Shown here: piece by piece, positions 27,346-36,301 of the stretch
How the letters are laid out: every line of letters begins with the position of its first letter
How positions within the stretch are numbered: position 1 is the stretch's first letter
Source of the DNA: Xanthomonas sontii
GTDB lineage: Bacteria; Pseudomonadota; Gammaproteobacteria; Xanthomonadales; Xanthomonadaceae
DNA: 64,000 bases
Reading direction: 5' to 3'
Assembly (NCBI RefSeq): GCF_040529055.1
Contig: NZ_CP132342.1
Coordinates: 3,718,001 to 3,782,000 of the forward strand
Program-made: the position numbers and the translations under genes
The notes under the pieces: generated by a model
The model's input: only the letters and a program-made list of their open reading frames with translations
Databases searched by the model: none
What the model was told of the DNA's origin: nothing

Positions 27346-27792
27346 TCACGCGCCGGCAGGCGCGTTCTTGCAGCCGGCAAATCCCGCCGGGATCTGCTTG
27401 GCGGTCCACTTGCCCTGAGACGCTGTGGAGACGAGCAGCGCCGAGGTTGCGTCGTAGCTGGGGGCCTGTGTCGCGCCGGGCCTGGCCAATCCCGTGTCAT
27501 GGAAGCACAGACGTACGGACGTGGCGTCGGCCGACAGCACCTCGAAGCGCATCATCCAGCCCTTGTCGGCCTCGAGCAGGCGCGCGCCATGGGCGGTTTT
27601 GGTGACATCCACGAAACCATAGTCCGCGAACGTCGTCTTCCCCGGCAGGCGGCGGGGGCCGACCGAATTGGGGAACGAGGTCAGATCAAGCTGCTGGACG
27701 ACCGCGTCGACGACGCCCGCCTGCTGCGATACGGCCGGAGACGACGCGCCGACGCCAAGCGCGAGAAGGCCAACAAGCATTCCGGAGGTCAT
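27346..27792 (-). CDS. small secreted protein, unknown function
   Basis: A 148-residue protein I do not recognise. From the ATG at 27792 it begins MTSGMLVGLLALGVGASSPA, a plausible signal peptide ending near SQQ (about residue 24). The rest is a compact domain with two cysteines (RLCFHDTG and AGCKNAP) that could form a disulfide. An alternative start is the ATG at 27780. The reading frame stays open upstream to 27972, but that part has no good start. It stands alone, diverging from the lipoprotein gene at 28044. Confidence 0.6.
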   Translation of the reverse strand: MTSGMLVGLLALGVGASSPAVSQQAGVVDAVVQQLDLTSFPNSVGPRRLPGKTTFADYGFVDVTKTAHGARLLEADKGWMMRFEVLSADATSVRLCFHDTGLARPGATQAPSYDATSALLVSTASQGKWTAKQIPAGFAGCKNAPAGA

Positions 27793-28043
27793 GCGGACGA
27801 TCTCGCGCGCGGAGGGAGTCGCGGATGATAAGCGCCGGGAACGCCGGCGCCCAATGGAGATTGCCGTGTGCGGTGGCCGCCGACCAGGTGGCGCCCGACC
27901 GCGTCTCGCAGGCTCGAACGACAGAGGCGTGGCGACACCAGCCCACCCGCAATCGCGCCGTTCGCCCTGCACGGACGAAGCCGATATCCTGGCGCATCTG
28001 GCGGCCGCCGCGGGTGGCCGCCCTCACCGACCAGGAATTCCCG

Positions 28044-28751
28044 ATGACACGGAAGATGAAGATCGCCCTGCCGCTGCTGATCGCCGGCGTGCTGAGCCTC
28101 GGCGCTTGCCAGAAGGCGCAGCAGAAGGCCCAGGAAGAGATCGCCGCGGCGCAGAACCCCTACCCGGCCAGTTCGCCGCTGCACGCGCCGTTCGATCGCA
28201 TGCTGCGCAAGCTGGCCAACGACCCACGCTACGTGGCGCTGCTCAAGCAGAGCGGCCCGCAGGCGCAGCACGCCGGCTTCCAACTGGCGCAGAACGGCAT
28301 CGCGCGACTGGACCACGCCACGCTGGAACAGCGCCTGCAGATCCTGTCGCAGGTCAGCGACAAGGTCGACGTGCGGCAGTGCGCCGTGCTGGCGCGCGGC
28401 GGTAACCCCAACGATGCGCAGGCGCTGAGCGCGGCGATGCTGTCGGGCCTGGAAACGCTGCCGCAGGCGCAGATCGACCGCTGGTTCGAGGTCTCGCTGA
28501 AGGCCACCGACGCGGAGTTGAACAAGACCCCGGCGCAGCCGGTGAGCCAGGAGCAGATCCAGGCGGCGATGGGCACCCTGGTCAAGTCGCTGCCCGCCGA
28601 CCAGCAGCAGCGCCTGATGCGGGTGCTGCCGGAGATCGCCAAGGCCAGCGACGAGGACGCCTGCTGGACGGCGCGGACCCTGTACCGCCAGGCGCTGGCG
28701 ACGCCCGAGCCGGTACGCGGCCAGTTGGCCTGGGTGTTCGCGCAGCAGTGA
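28044..28751 (+). CDS. putative lipoprotein, unknown function
   Basis: A 235-residue exported protein. The start at 28044 is preceded by AGGA and begins MTRKMKIALPLLIAGVLSLG, ending in the lipobox LGAC with cysteine 22. A short Gln/Ala/Lys-rich helix follows, then a mostly helical domain with two further cysteines (VDVRQCAVLARGG and DEDACWTARTLYRQAL). No catalytic motif is visible. Gene order gives no hint of a job. Related lipoproteins of unknown function are common in Xanthomonadaceae. Confidence 0.75.
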   Translation: MTRKMKIALPLLIAGVLSLGACQKAQQKAQEEIAAAQNPYPASSPLHAPFDRMLRKLANDPRYVALLKQSGPQAQHAGFQLAQNGIARLDHATLEQRLQILSQVSDKVDVRQCAVLARGGNPNDAQALSAAMLSGLETLPQAQIDRWFEVSLKATDAELNKTPAQPVSQEQIQAAMGTLVKSLPADQQQRLMRVLPEIAKASDEDACWTARTLYRQALATPEPVRGQLAWVFAQQ

Positions 28752-28863
28752 TCGCACCTGCCCGCGCGGCGCAAGCAGTCAGACTTGCCGCTGCCTACGC
28801 GGCGCGCCGGGGATGACGCGCTACCGCGTGCTGCGGTGGCGCTATTGCTCGCTTGCCCATCCG

Positions 28864-29679
28864 TTACAGGCGCGCGTTGTGACCGGGCCGCATCACATTC
28901 GAGTACCAGGAGTCGCGGAAACTGCGCGTGGCGGCGGTCGCGCAGTTCTCGTCCTGCAGCACACGCGCCGCTCCCAGGTTCGCGCCCCGGCCCAGCAAGG
29001 TGCGCGGTAGCGCCAGCAACACGAAACGGCCGTCCTGCAGCATGGTCAGGGCCAGCCCGTAGCGTCCCAGATTGCCGCTGGCACCGGGCAACTCCTCGGC
29101 CACGCGCAGGAACGGGCTGCGCTGTGCCAGTTCCGCCTCGCTCAGCGTCCGCAGATAGTAGCGACGGCCCTTTAGCCAATACCCGTTCCAGTGCGCATCC
29201 CAATGCGGGCCCGCCACCGCCAACTGTTCACGGATGTCCGCGCGCAGACAGGCGATGCGCAGGTGCAACTGGTTCTGCGAATACACCGTCTGCGCATCGC
29301 CTGCGATGGCCACGGCAGTATCGGGAACGGGCGCACCCAACAGATCCGACAGCACGCCACGGGCGCGCCATGCCAGCCAGAAGTAGTTCGGCGTGTCCTG
29401 CCGCTGCAGCGTGGGATCTGCGGCTCCGGTGATGCGGCGCGTCGGTACCAGCCAGGCATGCGCTCGACCGCGCGTGTCCTGCAGGAGGGCATAGCCCTGC
29501 GCAGGGTCCAGGATCCGGCACGGCACCGCCCCCCCGGAGTGCCACGCATTGATCTCGCAACGCCGGTGGACGAGATGCCACAAGGTATTGGCATGATGGC
29601 GGTACATCGCCAGGGCGGTCCCCAGCCACATCAAGGCGAGCGCCACCACGCCGAAGGCGCGATATCCGGATCTGTTCAT
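28864..29679 (-). CDS. cdh: CDP-diacylglycerol diphosphatase (Cdh), with an altered HIT motif
   Basis: Hydrolyses CDP-diacylglycerol to phosphatidate and CMP. The protein has 271 residues with an N-terminal membrane anchor (8-25). Family blocks PNYFWLAWRARGVLSDLLG, ELAQRSPFLRVAEELPGASG and GRYGLALTMLQDGRFVLLA match E. coli Cdh. In the HIT-like motif I recall the E. coli protein as QNHFHIHISC; here it reads QNQLHLRIAC (from residue 135). The central histidine (H139) is kept, but the flanking histidines are Gln and Arg. It may be an altered or weak enzyme. Confidence 0.85.
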   Translation of the reverse strand: MNRSGYRAFGVVALALMWLGTALAMYRHHANTLWHLVHRRCEINAWHSGGAVPCRILDPAQGYALLQDTRGRAHAWLVPTRRITGAADPTLQRQDTPNYFWLAWRARGVLSDLLGAPVPDTAVAIAGDAQTVYSQNQLHLRIACLRADIREQLAVAGPHWDAHWNGYWLKGRRYYLRTLSEAELAQRSPFLRVAEELPGASGNLGRYGLALTMLQDGRFVLLALPRTLLGRGANLGAARVLQDENCATAATRSFRDSWYSNVMRPGHNARL

Positions 29680-29715
29680 CTACGGCGTCTCTTCCACGGC
29701 CGCGTATGCAGCCGA

Positions 29716-29744
29716 CAAAAAGAAGCGCGCCCTCGGACGCGCTT
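29716..29744 (-). terminator. rho-independent terminator after the adhesin gene
   Basis: On the minus strand, a seven-base-pair stem AAGCGCG / CGCGCTT with an 8-base loop, followed by CTTTTTG. It lies between the adhesin stop and the cdh start. Confidence 0.8.
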
Positions 29745-29811
29745 GTGAACGGGAAAATGAAAGGAAGCGCCGACCGACACAGAAGCGGCCGGCCGGCGCC
29801 CGCGGCGCTTG

Positions 29812-32800
29812 TCACCAGACCATGCCCGCCCCGACGGCCACGCCGGCATCGCCGCGCGTGGTGGCGCTGGCATTGACCTTGAACAGGTAGCGGCCACTTT
29901 CGCTGATCGTGGAAACGCCGACCGCGATCGCCTGTTCGCCACGGAACGAGCTCAACGAGACGCCCGCCGCGCTCTGGTCCGGTTGATAGGCCTGGGGCAG
30001 GCTGGCCATCGCCATCGCCGCGGCCACGCCGGCGCTGGCGCGCCGATCCGCCTGATCCACGCGGGAGTCGGTGTAGTTGCGCGACCAGTCCGCCACGCCG
30101 TTGAGTCCGTCGTTCATCTGGCCCAGGTTGACCGCATCGGTGCGCTCGGTTCCCGCCGCCACGTTGGTGATCTGGCGCTGGTTGCTGGCCGACCCCACAG
30201 ACACACTGTTGGCGCGGTCGGCCACAGAGCCCTGGCCCAGGGCCACGCTGTTGGCCTCCGTGGCCTTGGCCCCCTTGCCGACAGCCACGCTCCCGACGCC
30301 GGAGGCGACCGCATCGGCCCCCATCGCAGTCGCGTTCACGCCGCTGGCCTGGCTGTTGTTGCCGACCGAGGTGGCATTCGTATTGCTGGCCGTCGCGGTA
30401 TGGCCGACCGCGACCGAGGTGCCATTGTTGCCGACCACGACGGGGGAGACCTGCGCGATCTGACCGACCTGGCTGCCCTCGCCGCTGCTGCCGGGGAAGT
30501 CGATGGCCTGGGTACTCGGGGTACCGCCGACCACGATGCCGCCGGCGGTCGCGCCGCCTTGCGCGATGGTTTGCTGCATGGTGGTCATCGAGCTCTGCAG
30601 CGCGGAAATCGAGCCGGAGTTTTCCTGCACCTTCTGATTGGTGGCGTACAACTGCGAACCGTTCACCGCATCGGTGCTGGTGGCGCTGAGGCGGCCGGCG
30701 GCCACGTTCTGGATCTGCCGCTCCGCGCCCACCGCGCCGACGCTGAAGGCGCCGGCCGGTGTGCTGCCGGCGAAGCTGTAGCTGGAACCGCCCAGCGTGG
30801 TGGACTCCACCGCCGAGGTCGCCGCGGTGCGGGCACCCGCGCCGATCGCCACATCGCTTGCATTGCCGGCGACCGCATCGGGACCGATCGCGAGGCTGTC
30901 GGTTCCCGTGGCGGCGCTATCGCCGCCGCTGGAGTTGATGCGCATGTACTTCACGCCATCGCCGCCCTGGATGCCCTTGACCGCATCGTCGAGCTTGGTC
31001 AACTCCGTATTGGTCGCATGCAACTGCGAACCGTTGACCGCATCCGTACTGGTGTCGGACAGACGGCCCGCGGCCACGTTGGTGATCGTGCGCTCGTTGC
31101 CTTCGCTGCCCACGCTGACGGTACTGGTCGGCGCGGCGCCAGCGAAGGAGTAGCTGTGTCCATTCAGCACCACGCCCTCGGTGGAGACGGCCGCACCGGT
31201 GCTGCTGCCGCTGCCCAACGCGACATCGCCGCTATAGTTGGCCATCGCGTTGCTTCCGATCGCCAGCGCATTCTTGGCATCTGCGCTCGCGGCATGGCCG
31301 ATCGCGATCGAGCCTGCACCGTTGGCGTTCGCGGACGCACCCTGCGCGACGCTGTATCCGCCCGAAGCAGAGGCATCGCGGCCCTGCGCCACTGCCTGCA
31401 GGCCGGACGCGTCGGCATTGCTGCCCTGCGCCACCGAATCGCCACCCAGCGCACTGGCACCGTTGCCGACGGCCATCGAGCCGCTGCCGGCCGCATTGGC
31501 GGCCACGCCGATCGCGGTGCTGTCGGTCCCGCTGGCCACGCTGTCGGCGCCGGTGGAGTTGGTGTTGATGTACTTGACGCCCTTGCCGCTCTGGAACTGC
31601 TTCACGGTGCTATCCAGCTCCGTGACCTTGCTGCCGACGTTACCCAACTCGGTATTGGTCGCATTGAGCTGCGAGCCGTTCACCGCATCGGTGCTGGTCG
31701 CCGCCACGCGACCGGCCGCCACGTTGGTCACGGTGCGCTCCTTGCCGGCGCTGCCCACGCTCACCGTACCCACCGGCGTGCTACCGGCATAGGTGTACGC
31801 CATCCCGTTGATGGTTGCGCCGGTGGTCGCCACCGCCGCCGCCGTGCTGCTGCCGGCACCCAACGCCACCGCACCGGACTGCCCGGCCGACGCACCCGCA
31901 CCCAGCGCCAGGCTGTTGCCGCCGGTAGCCTTGGCCGCCTTGCCCAACGCCACATCGTTGACGATGGTCGCGGCGTTATCGGGCTGCTCGTCGGTGTTGG
32001 CCTGGCCAGCGACCGCGCTGTCGCCCAGCGCCAGCGCGCTGTCGCCATACGCGGTGGCGGCCACGCCCACCGCGGTGCTGTCGGTCCCGCTGGCCACGCT
32101 GTCGGCGCCCGTGGAGTTGGTGTTGACGTACTTCACGCCGGTGCCGTCCTTCAGCTTCTCCAGGACCTTGTTGATCTCAGTCACCTTGCCACCGACCGAG
32201 GTCACCTCCGTGTTGGTTGCAAACAGCTGCGAGCCGTTCACCGCATCGGTGCTGGTCGCCGCCACGCGACCGGCCGCCACGTTGGTCACGGTGCGCTCCT
32301 TGCCGGCGCTGCCCACGCTCACCGTGCTCACCGGTGCGGTGCCGGCATAGGTGTACGCGGTTCCGTTGATGGTCGCACCGGTGGTCGCCACCGCCGCCGC
32401 CGTGCTGCTGCCGGCACCCAGCGCCACCGCACCGGCCTGCCCGGCAGACGCACCCGCACCCAGCGCCAGGCTGTTGCCGCCGGTAGCCTTGGCCGCCTTG
32501 CCCAACGCCACATCGTTGACGATGGTCGCGGCGTTCTTCGGCTTGTCGTCGGTGTTGGCCTGGCCGGCGACCGCGCTGTCGCCCAGCGCCAGCGCGCTGT
32601 CGCCATACGCGGTGGCGGCCACGCCCACCGCGGTGCTGTCGGTCCCGCTGGCCACGCTGTCGGCGCCCGTGGAGTTGGTGTTGACGTACTTCACGCCGGT
32701 GCCGTCCTTCAGCTTCTCCAGGACCTTGTTGATCTCAGTCACCTTGCCACCGACCGAGGTCACCTCCGTGTTGGTCGCAAACAGCTGCGAGCCGTTCACC

Positions 32801-35364
32801 GCATCGGTGCTGGTCGCCGCCACGCGACCGGCCGCCACGTTGGTCACGGTGCGCTCCTTGCCGGCGCTGCCCACGCTCACCGTGCTCACCGGTGCGGTGC
32901 CGGCATAGGTGTACGCGGTTCCGTTGATGGTCGCACCGGTGGTCGCCACCGCCGCCGCCGTGCTGCTGCCGGCACCCAGCGCCACCGCACCGGCCTGCCC
33001 GGCAGACGCACCCGCACCCAGCGCCAGGCTGTTGCCGCCGGTAGCCTTGGCCGCCTTGCCCAACGCCACATCGTTGACGATGGTCGCGGCGTTCTTTGGC
33101 TTGTCGTCGGTGTTGGCCTGGCCGGCGACCGCGCTGTCGCCCAGCGCCAGCGCGCTGTCGCCATACGCAGTGGCGGCCACGCCCACCGCGGTGCTGTCGG
33201 TCCCGCTGGCCACGCTGTCGGCGCCCGTGGAGTTGGTGTGGACATACTTGATGCCCTTACCTTCCTGCAGGTTGGTGACGGTCGTATTGAGGTTGGTCAC
33301 CTGATCGCCGAGCGTGCTGACCTTGCCACCGACCGAGGTCACCTCCGTGTTGGTCGCAAACAGCTGCGAGCCGTTCACCGCATCGGTGCTGGTCGCCGCC
33401 ACGCGACCGGCCGCCACGTTGGTCACGGTGCGCTCCTTGCCGGCGCTGCCCACGCTCACCGTGCTCGACGGTGTGGTGCCGGCATAGGTGTACGCGGTTC
33501 CGTTGATGGTCGCACCGGTGGTCGCCACCGCCGCCGCCGTGCTGCTGCCGGCACCCAGCGCCACTGCACCGGCCTGCCCGGCCGACGCACCCGCACCCAG
33601 CGCCAGGCTGTTGCCGCCGGTGGCCTTGGCCGCCTTGCCCAACGCCACATCGTTGACGATGGTCGCGGCGTTCTTTGGCTTGTCGTCGGTGTTGGCCTGG
33701 CCGGCGACCGCGCTGTCGCCCAGCGCCAGCGCGCTGTCGCCATACGCGGTGGCGGCCACGCCCACCGCGGTGCTGTCGGTCCCGCTGGCCACGCTGTCGG
33801 CGCCCGTGGAGTTGGTGTGGACATACTTGATGCCCTTACCTTCCTGCAGGTTGGTGACGGTCGTGTTGAGCTTGGTCACCTGATCGCCGAGCGTGCTGAC
33901 CTTGCCGCCGACCGAGGTCACCTCGGTGTTGGTCGCAAACAGCTGCGAGCCGTTCACCGCATCGGTGCTGGTCGCCGCCACGCGACCGGCCGCCACGTTG
34001 GTCACGGTGCGCTCCTTGCCGGCGCTGCCCACGCTCACCGTGCTCGACGGTGTGGTGCCGGCGTATGCGTACGTGACGCCATTGATGGCGCTACTCTTCG
34101 TCGCAACGACCGCGCTGGTTGTGCTGGAGGAGCCCAGCGCCACGTCGTCCTGGTTGGCCGATGCCGTCGCTCTGTTGCCGATGGCGATCGCCCCCTGCGT
34201 CTGCGAATTGGCAGCATTGCCGATGGCGATCGAATCCCGACCCGCAGCGGTATTGAGTGCCGACCAGTCGGAGTAGCTGCCGATCGCGATGGCTCCCACG
34301 CCCGACGCGGTGACGGAATCGCCGACCGCGATGGCGCCTTTCGCATTGGCAGTCAGGTTGACACCCACCGCCATTGACGACTGCCCGGAGGCCGTCGCAC
34401 CGCTACCGGCGGCGAGGCTATTCACGCCAGAGGCGGTCGACTTGTTTCCGAGCGCCAGCGCACTGGTCTGGCTCGCTGTCGCAGTGGCGCCGATGGCGGT
34501 GCTGGTGGCGCCGTTCGCCTTCGCGCTACCGCCGATCGCCACGCTGTTGCTGCCGCTGGCGGCGCTGGAGGTTCCCAGTGCGATGGCATTGGTCGAAGAG
34601 GCTTCGTTCTGGCTGCCGAGCGCAAGCGCGCCCTGCCCCGACGCCGTGGCCCCTTTGCCCTGCGCGATGGCTGCCGAACCGGACGCCACGGCACCGTTGC
34701 CGACCGCGATGGAACTGGCGCCGCCGGCGTTGGTGCTGCCCATGCCGATCGCGATGCCGTCGGAGCCGCTCGCCGTCCCGGTACTCTGCGTGCTGTTGAC
34801 AGAGAAGTAAGGCAGGTTAACGGCGCCGGTCAGGGTCAGGTTGTTGATCGTGGCGTTATTCAGATAGGCGGCGGTATTGGCGTAGAACTTGCCTCCCACC
34901 GTCATGTTCACGACACTTGAATCGCTGTTGTTTGCCCAGGTCAGAATACGATTCTTCTGCGTCGCGGCATCCGCGAAAGAACAAATGTTCGCGATGCCGT
35001 TCCTTTTGACGGTATCGAAGTCACCGCCGGTAATTCCAAGATTGTTTCCTCCGAAACCCCATCCTTGTTGACCACTGTTCTGCCAGGCTCCACTGCATGC
35101 CGGGCTGTTGCTTTGCGACCTGAACCCGAAGGTCTCCAAAATGCCGGTGTTGAACTGATGGTCAACGTCCGCTTGGGACTGCGCATAAGCGCTACCGGAT
35201 AGCGTGGCCACGACACCGAAAAAAGCGACGCCTGCGCATGGAACGGACAGCCTCCGCTCCACCACTTTTCGGCTCGTCAAACCACCCTTCGCCTTGGCCA
35301 GCTCGGAAACGATCACCCACGCGCCCACGGCGCGATTCCACACGATCTTGAATACCTTGTTCAT
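29812..35364 (-). CDS. xadA: trimeric autotransporter adhesin (XadA/YadA-like)
   Basis: A surface adhesin of 1850 residues. It begins with an extended signal peptide (MNKVFKIVWNRAVGAWVIVS, then ELAKAKGG) and a cleavage site near SAYA/Q (residue 61). A head of many YadA-type repeats (A-I-G-x-x-A-x-A-x-G) follows. The stalk has repeated necks (STDAVNGSQL) separated by coiled-coil pieces, then the C-terminal YadA anchor (about the last 70 residues, ending AGVAVGAGMVW). The middle holds tandem blocks almost identical in DNA. The start at 35364 is fixed by the signal motif. It is divergent from the response regulator at 35596, with a 231-base AT-richer control region between. Confidence 0.93.
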   Translation of the reverse strand: MNKVFKIVWNRAVGAWVIVSELAKAKGGLTSRKVVERRLSVPCAGVAFFGVVATLSGSAYAQSQADVDHQFNTGILETFGFRSQSNSPACSGAWQNSGQQGWGFGGNNLGITGGDFDTVKRNGIANICSFADAATQKNRILTWANNSDSSVVNMTVGGKFYANTAAYLNNATINNLTLTGAVNLPYFSVNSTQSTGTASGSDGIAIGMGSTNAGGASSIAVGNGAVASGSAAIAQGKGATASGQGALALGSQNEASSTNAIALGTSSAASGSNSVAIGGSAKANGATSTAIGATATASQTSALALGNKSTASGVNSLAAGSGATASGQSSMAVGVNLTANAKGAIAVGDSVTASGVGAIAIGSYSDWSALNTAAGRDSIAIGNAANSQTQGAIAIGNRATASANQDDVALGSSSTTSAVVATKSSAINGVTYAYAGTTPSSTVSVGSAGKERTVTNVAAGRVAATSTDAVNGSQLFATNTEVTSVGGKVSTLGDQVTKLNTTVTNLQEGKGIKYVHTNSTGADSVASGTDSTAVGVAATAYGDSALALGDSAVAGQANTDDKPKNAATIVNDVALGKAAKATGGNSLALGAGASAGQAGAVALGAGSSTAAAVATTGATINGTAYTYAGTTPSSTVSVGSAGKERTVTNVAAGRVAATSTDAVNGSQLFATNTEVTSVGGKVSTLGDQVTNLNTTVTNLQEGKGIKYVHTNSTGADSVASGTDSTAVGVAATAYGDSALALGDSAVAGQANTDDKPKNAATIVNDVALGKAAKATGGNSLALGAGASAGQAGAVALGAGSSTAAAVATTGATINGTAYTYAGTAPVSTVSVGSAGKERTVTNVAAGRVAATSTDAVNGSQLFATNTEVTSVGGKVTEINKVLEKLKDGTGVKYVNTNSTGADSVASGTDSTAVGVAATAYGDSALALGDSAVAGQANTDDKPKNAATIVNDVALGKAAKATGGNSLALGAGASAGQAGAVALGAGSSTAAAVATTGATINGTAYTYAGTAPVSTVSVGSAGKERTVTNVAAGRVAATSTDAVNGSQLFATNTEVTSVGGKVTEINKVLEKLKDGTGVKYVNTNSTGADSVASGTDSTAVGVAATAYGDSALALGDSAVAGQANTDEQPDNAATIVNDVALGKAAKATGGNSLALGAGASAGQSGAVALGAGSSTAAAVATTGATINGMAYTYAGSTPVGTVSVGSAGKERTVTNVAAGRVAATSTDAVNGSQLNATNTELGNVGSKVTELDSTVKQFQSGKGVKYINTNSTGADSVASGTDSTAIGVAANAAGSGSMAVGNGASALGGDSVAQGSNADASGLQAVAQGRDASASGGYSVAQGASANANGAGSIAIGHAASADAKNALAIGSNAMANYSGDVALGSGSSTGAAVSTEGVVLNGHSYSFAGAAPTSTVSVGSEGNERTITNVAAGRLSDTSTDAVNGSQLHATNTELTKLDDAVKGIQGGDGVKYMRINSSGGDSAATGTDSLAIGPDAVAGNASDVAIGAGARTAATSAVESTTLGGSSYSFAGSTPAGAFSVGAVGAERQIQNVAAGRLSATSTDAVNGSQLYATNQKVQENSGSISALQSSMTTMQQTIAQGGATAGGIVVGGTPSTQAIDFPGSSGEGSQVGQIAQVSPVVVGNNGTSVAVGHTATASNTNATSVGNNSQASGVNATAMGADAVASGVGSVAVGKGAKATEANSVALGQGSVADRANSVSVGSASNQRQITNVAAGTERTDAVNLGQMNDGLNGVADWSRNYTDSRVDQADRRASAGVAAAMAMASLPQAYQPDQSAAGVSLSSFRGEQAIAVGVSTISESGRYLFKVNASATTRGDAGVAVGAGMVW
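31650..34060 (-). repeat. tandem near-identical repeats inside the adhesin gene
   Basis: About four units of 558, 558 and 579 bases (equivalent points at 31793, 32351, 32909 and 33488), the middle ones almost identical base for base. Units differ mainly in a short coiled-coil segment: EINKVLEKLKDGTGVKYVNT in two, KLNTTVTNLQEGKGIKYVHT or its NLNTT variant in two others. Confidence 0.9.
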
Positions 35365-35595
35365 TTCCACGCTCCCACTGAAGATTGCATGGAAATGTAG
35401 ATTTCCCCCTATATAACGGCGATGGGAACGCACCCAATCCGGACATGGGCGAGCGCCCAAAAATTTGCGAGAAGCGTTACAGTTACAGTCTAGAAAATGC
35501 ACCATGTGCCATCTTCCGCTCCCCCAGCGCCGATAAACGGCGACGCTGCCGTATGCTTTTCCGAAAGCATGCGAACGCCCCTACAGGACTCAACG

Positions 35596-36249
35596 ATGGA
35601 CAGGATCAGAGTCGGCATCGCAGACGACCACCCGATCGTGCTGCTCGGCGTCAACAGTGTGCTGAAGGACAACCCAGACATCGAAGTGATGTTCAGTTGC
35701 GATGCGATCGACCAGTTGCTGCGCCTGCTCCCCGAGAAACCGGTGGACGTGCTCTTGTGCGACTACGAATTCGAAAGCGATCCGCAGGCAGATGGACTGC
35801 ATCTGCTGCAACGGCTGCGCCGGCTCGCGCCGGACATGCGACTGCTGGTCCTCAGCGCACACACGGCCCCCTCCATCGTCTCGGCCGCCCTGCAACTCGG
35901 CGCCTCGGGCTTCATCGGCAAGAGCCGCGCCGATTTCGGCAACCTGGCCACGGCCGTGCAGGACGTCGCCGCCGGCCGTCTCCATATCCCAGGTTCGCTG
36001 TCGGCGGCGCTGCTGGCCGCACGCTATCGCAAGAACGGCACCGTCGGCGTGGATGCGCTCTCCGCCAAGGAAGCGGCAGTGGCACGGATGACGGCCGACG
36101 GCATGTCGTTGGGCGAAATCGCCGACCGGCTCAAGCGCAGCCCCAAGACCATCAGCAACCAGAAGATCGCGGCCATGAAGAAGCTCGGCGCCAAGAACGA
36201 CGTCGAACTGGCGGCCCTGCTGCGCGAACTCGACGAGCGCAAGACCTGA
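35596..36249 (+). CDS. NarL/FixJ-family response regulator
   Basis: A 217-residue two-component regulator. The receiver domain (about 4-120) has acidic residues D10/D11, the phosphoacceptor D56 in DVLLCDYEFE, and the conserved lysine in ASGFIGKSRADF. The C-terminal LuxR-type helix-turn-helix (about 150-205) reads LSAKEAAVARMTADGMSLGE and RLKRSPKTISNQKIAAMKKL. The ATG at 35596 is preceded by AGGA; upstream ATGs at 35497 and 35569 give unlikely extensions. It faces the adhesin gene across a shared control region and is convergent with the hybrid kinase, the natural partner. Confidence 0.93.
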   Translation: MDRIRVGIADDHPIVLLGVNSVLKDNPDIEVMFSCDAIDQLLRLLPEKPVDVLLCDYEFESDPQADGLHLLQRLRRLAPDMRLLVLSAHTAPSIVSAALQLGASGFIGKSRADFGNLATAVQDVAAGRLHIPGSLSAALLAARYRKNGTVGVDALSAKEAAVARMTADGMSLGEIADRLKRSPKTISNQKIAAMKKLGAKNDVELAALLRELDERKT

Positions 36250-36301
36250 GCGACACCGCAGCGGCCGTTCCGACCGCGACGCCGGGGGCGCACTGACGGA
36301 G

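Noticed and set aside
31650..34060. Regular repeats considered as a CRISPR array
   Set aside because: Units are more than 550 bases, in frame, and encode adhesin stalk; there are no short repeats with unique spacers.
29809..34377. A 1522-codon open frame on the plus strand across the adhesin gene
   Set aside because: It is the antisense of the repetitive adhesin. Its repeats mirror the YadA-type repeats, and it has no signal or domain of its own.
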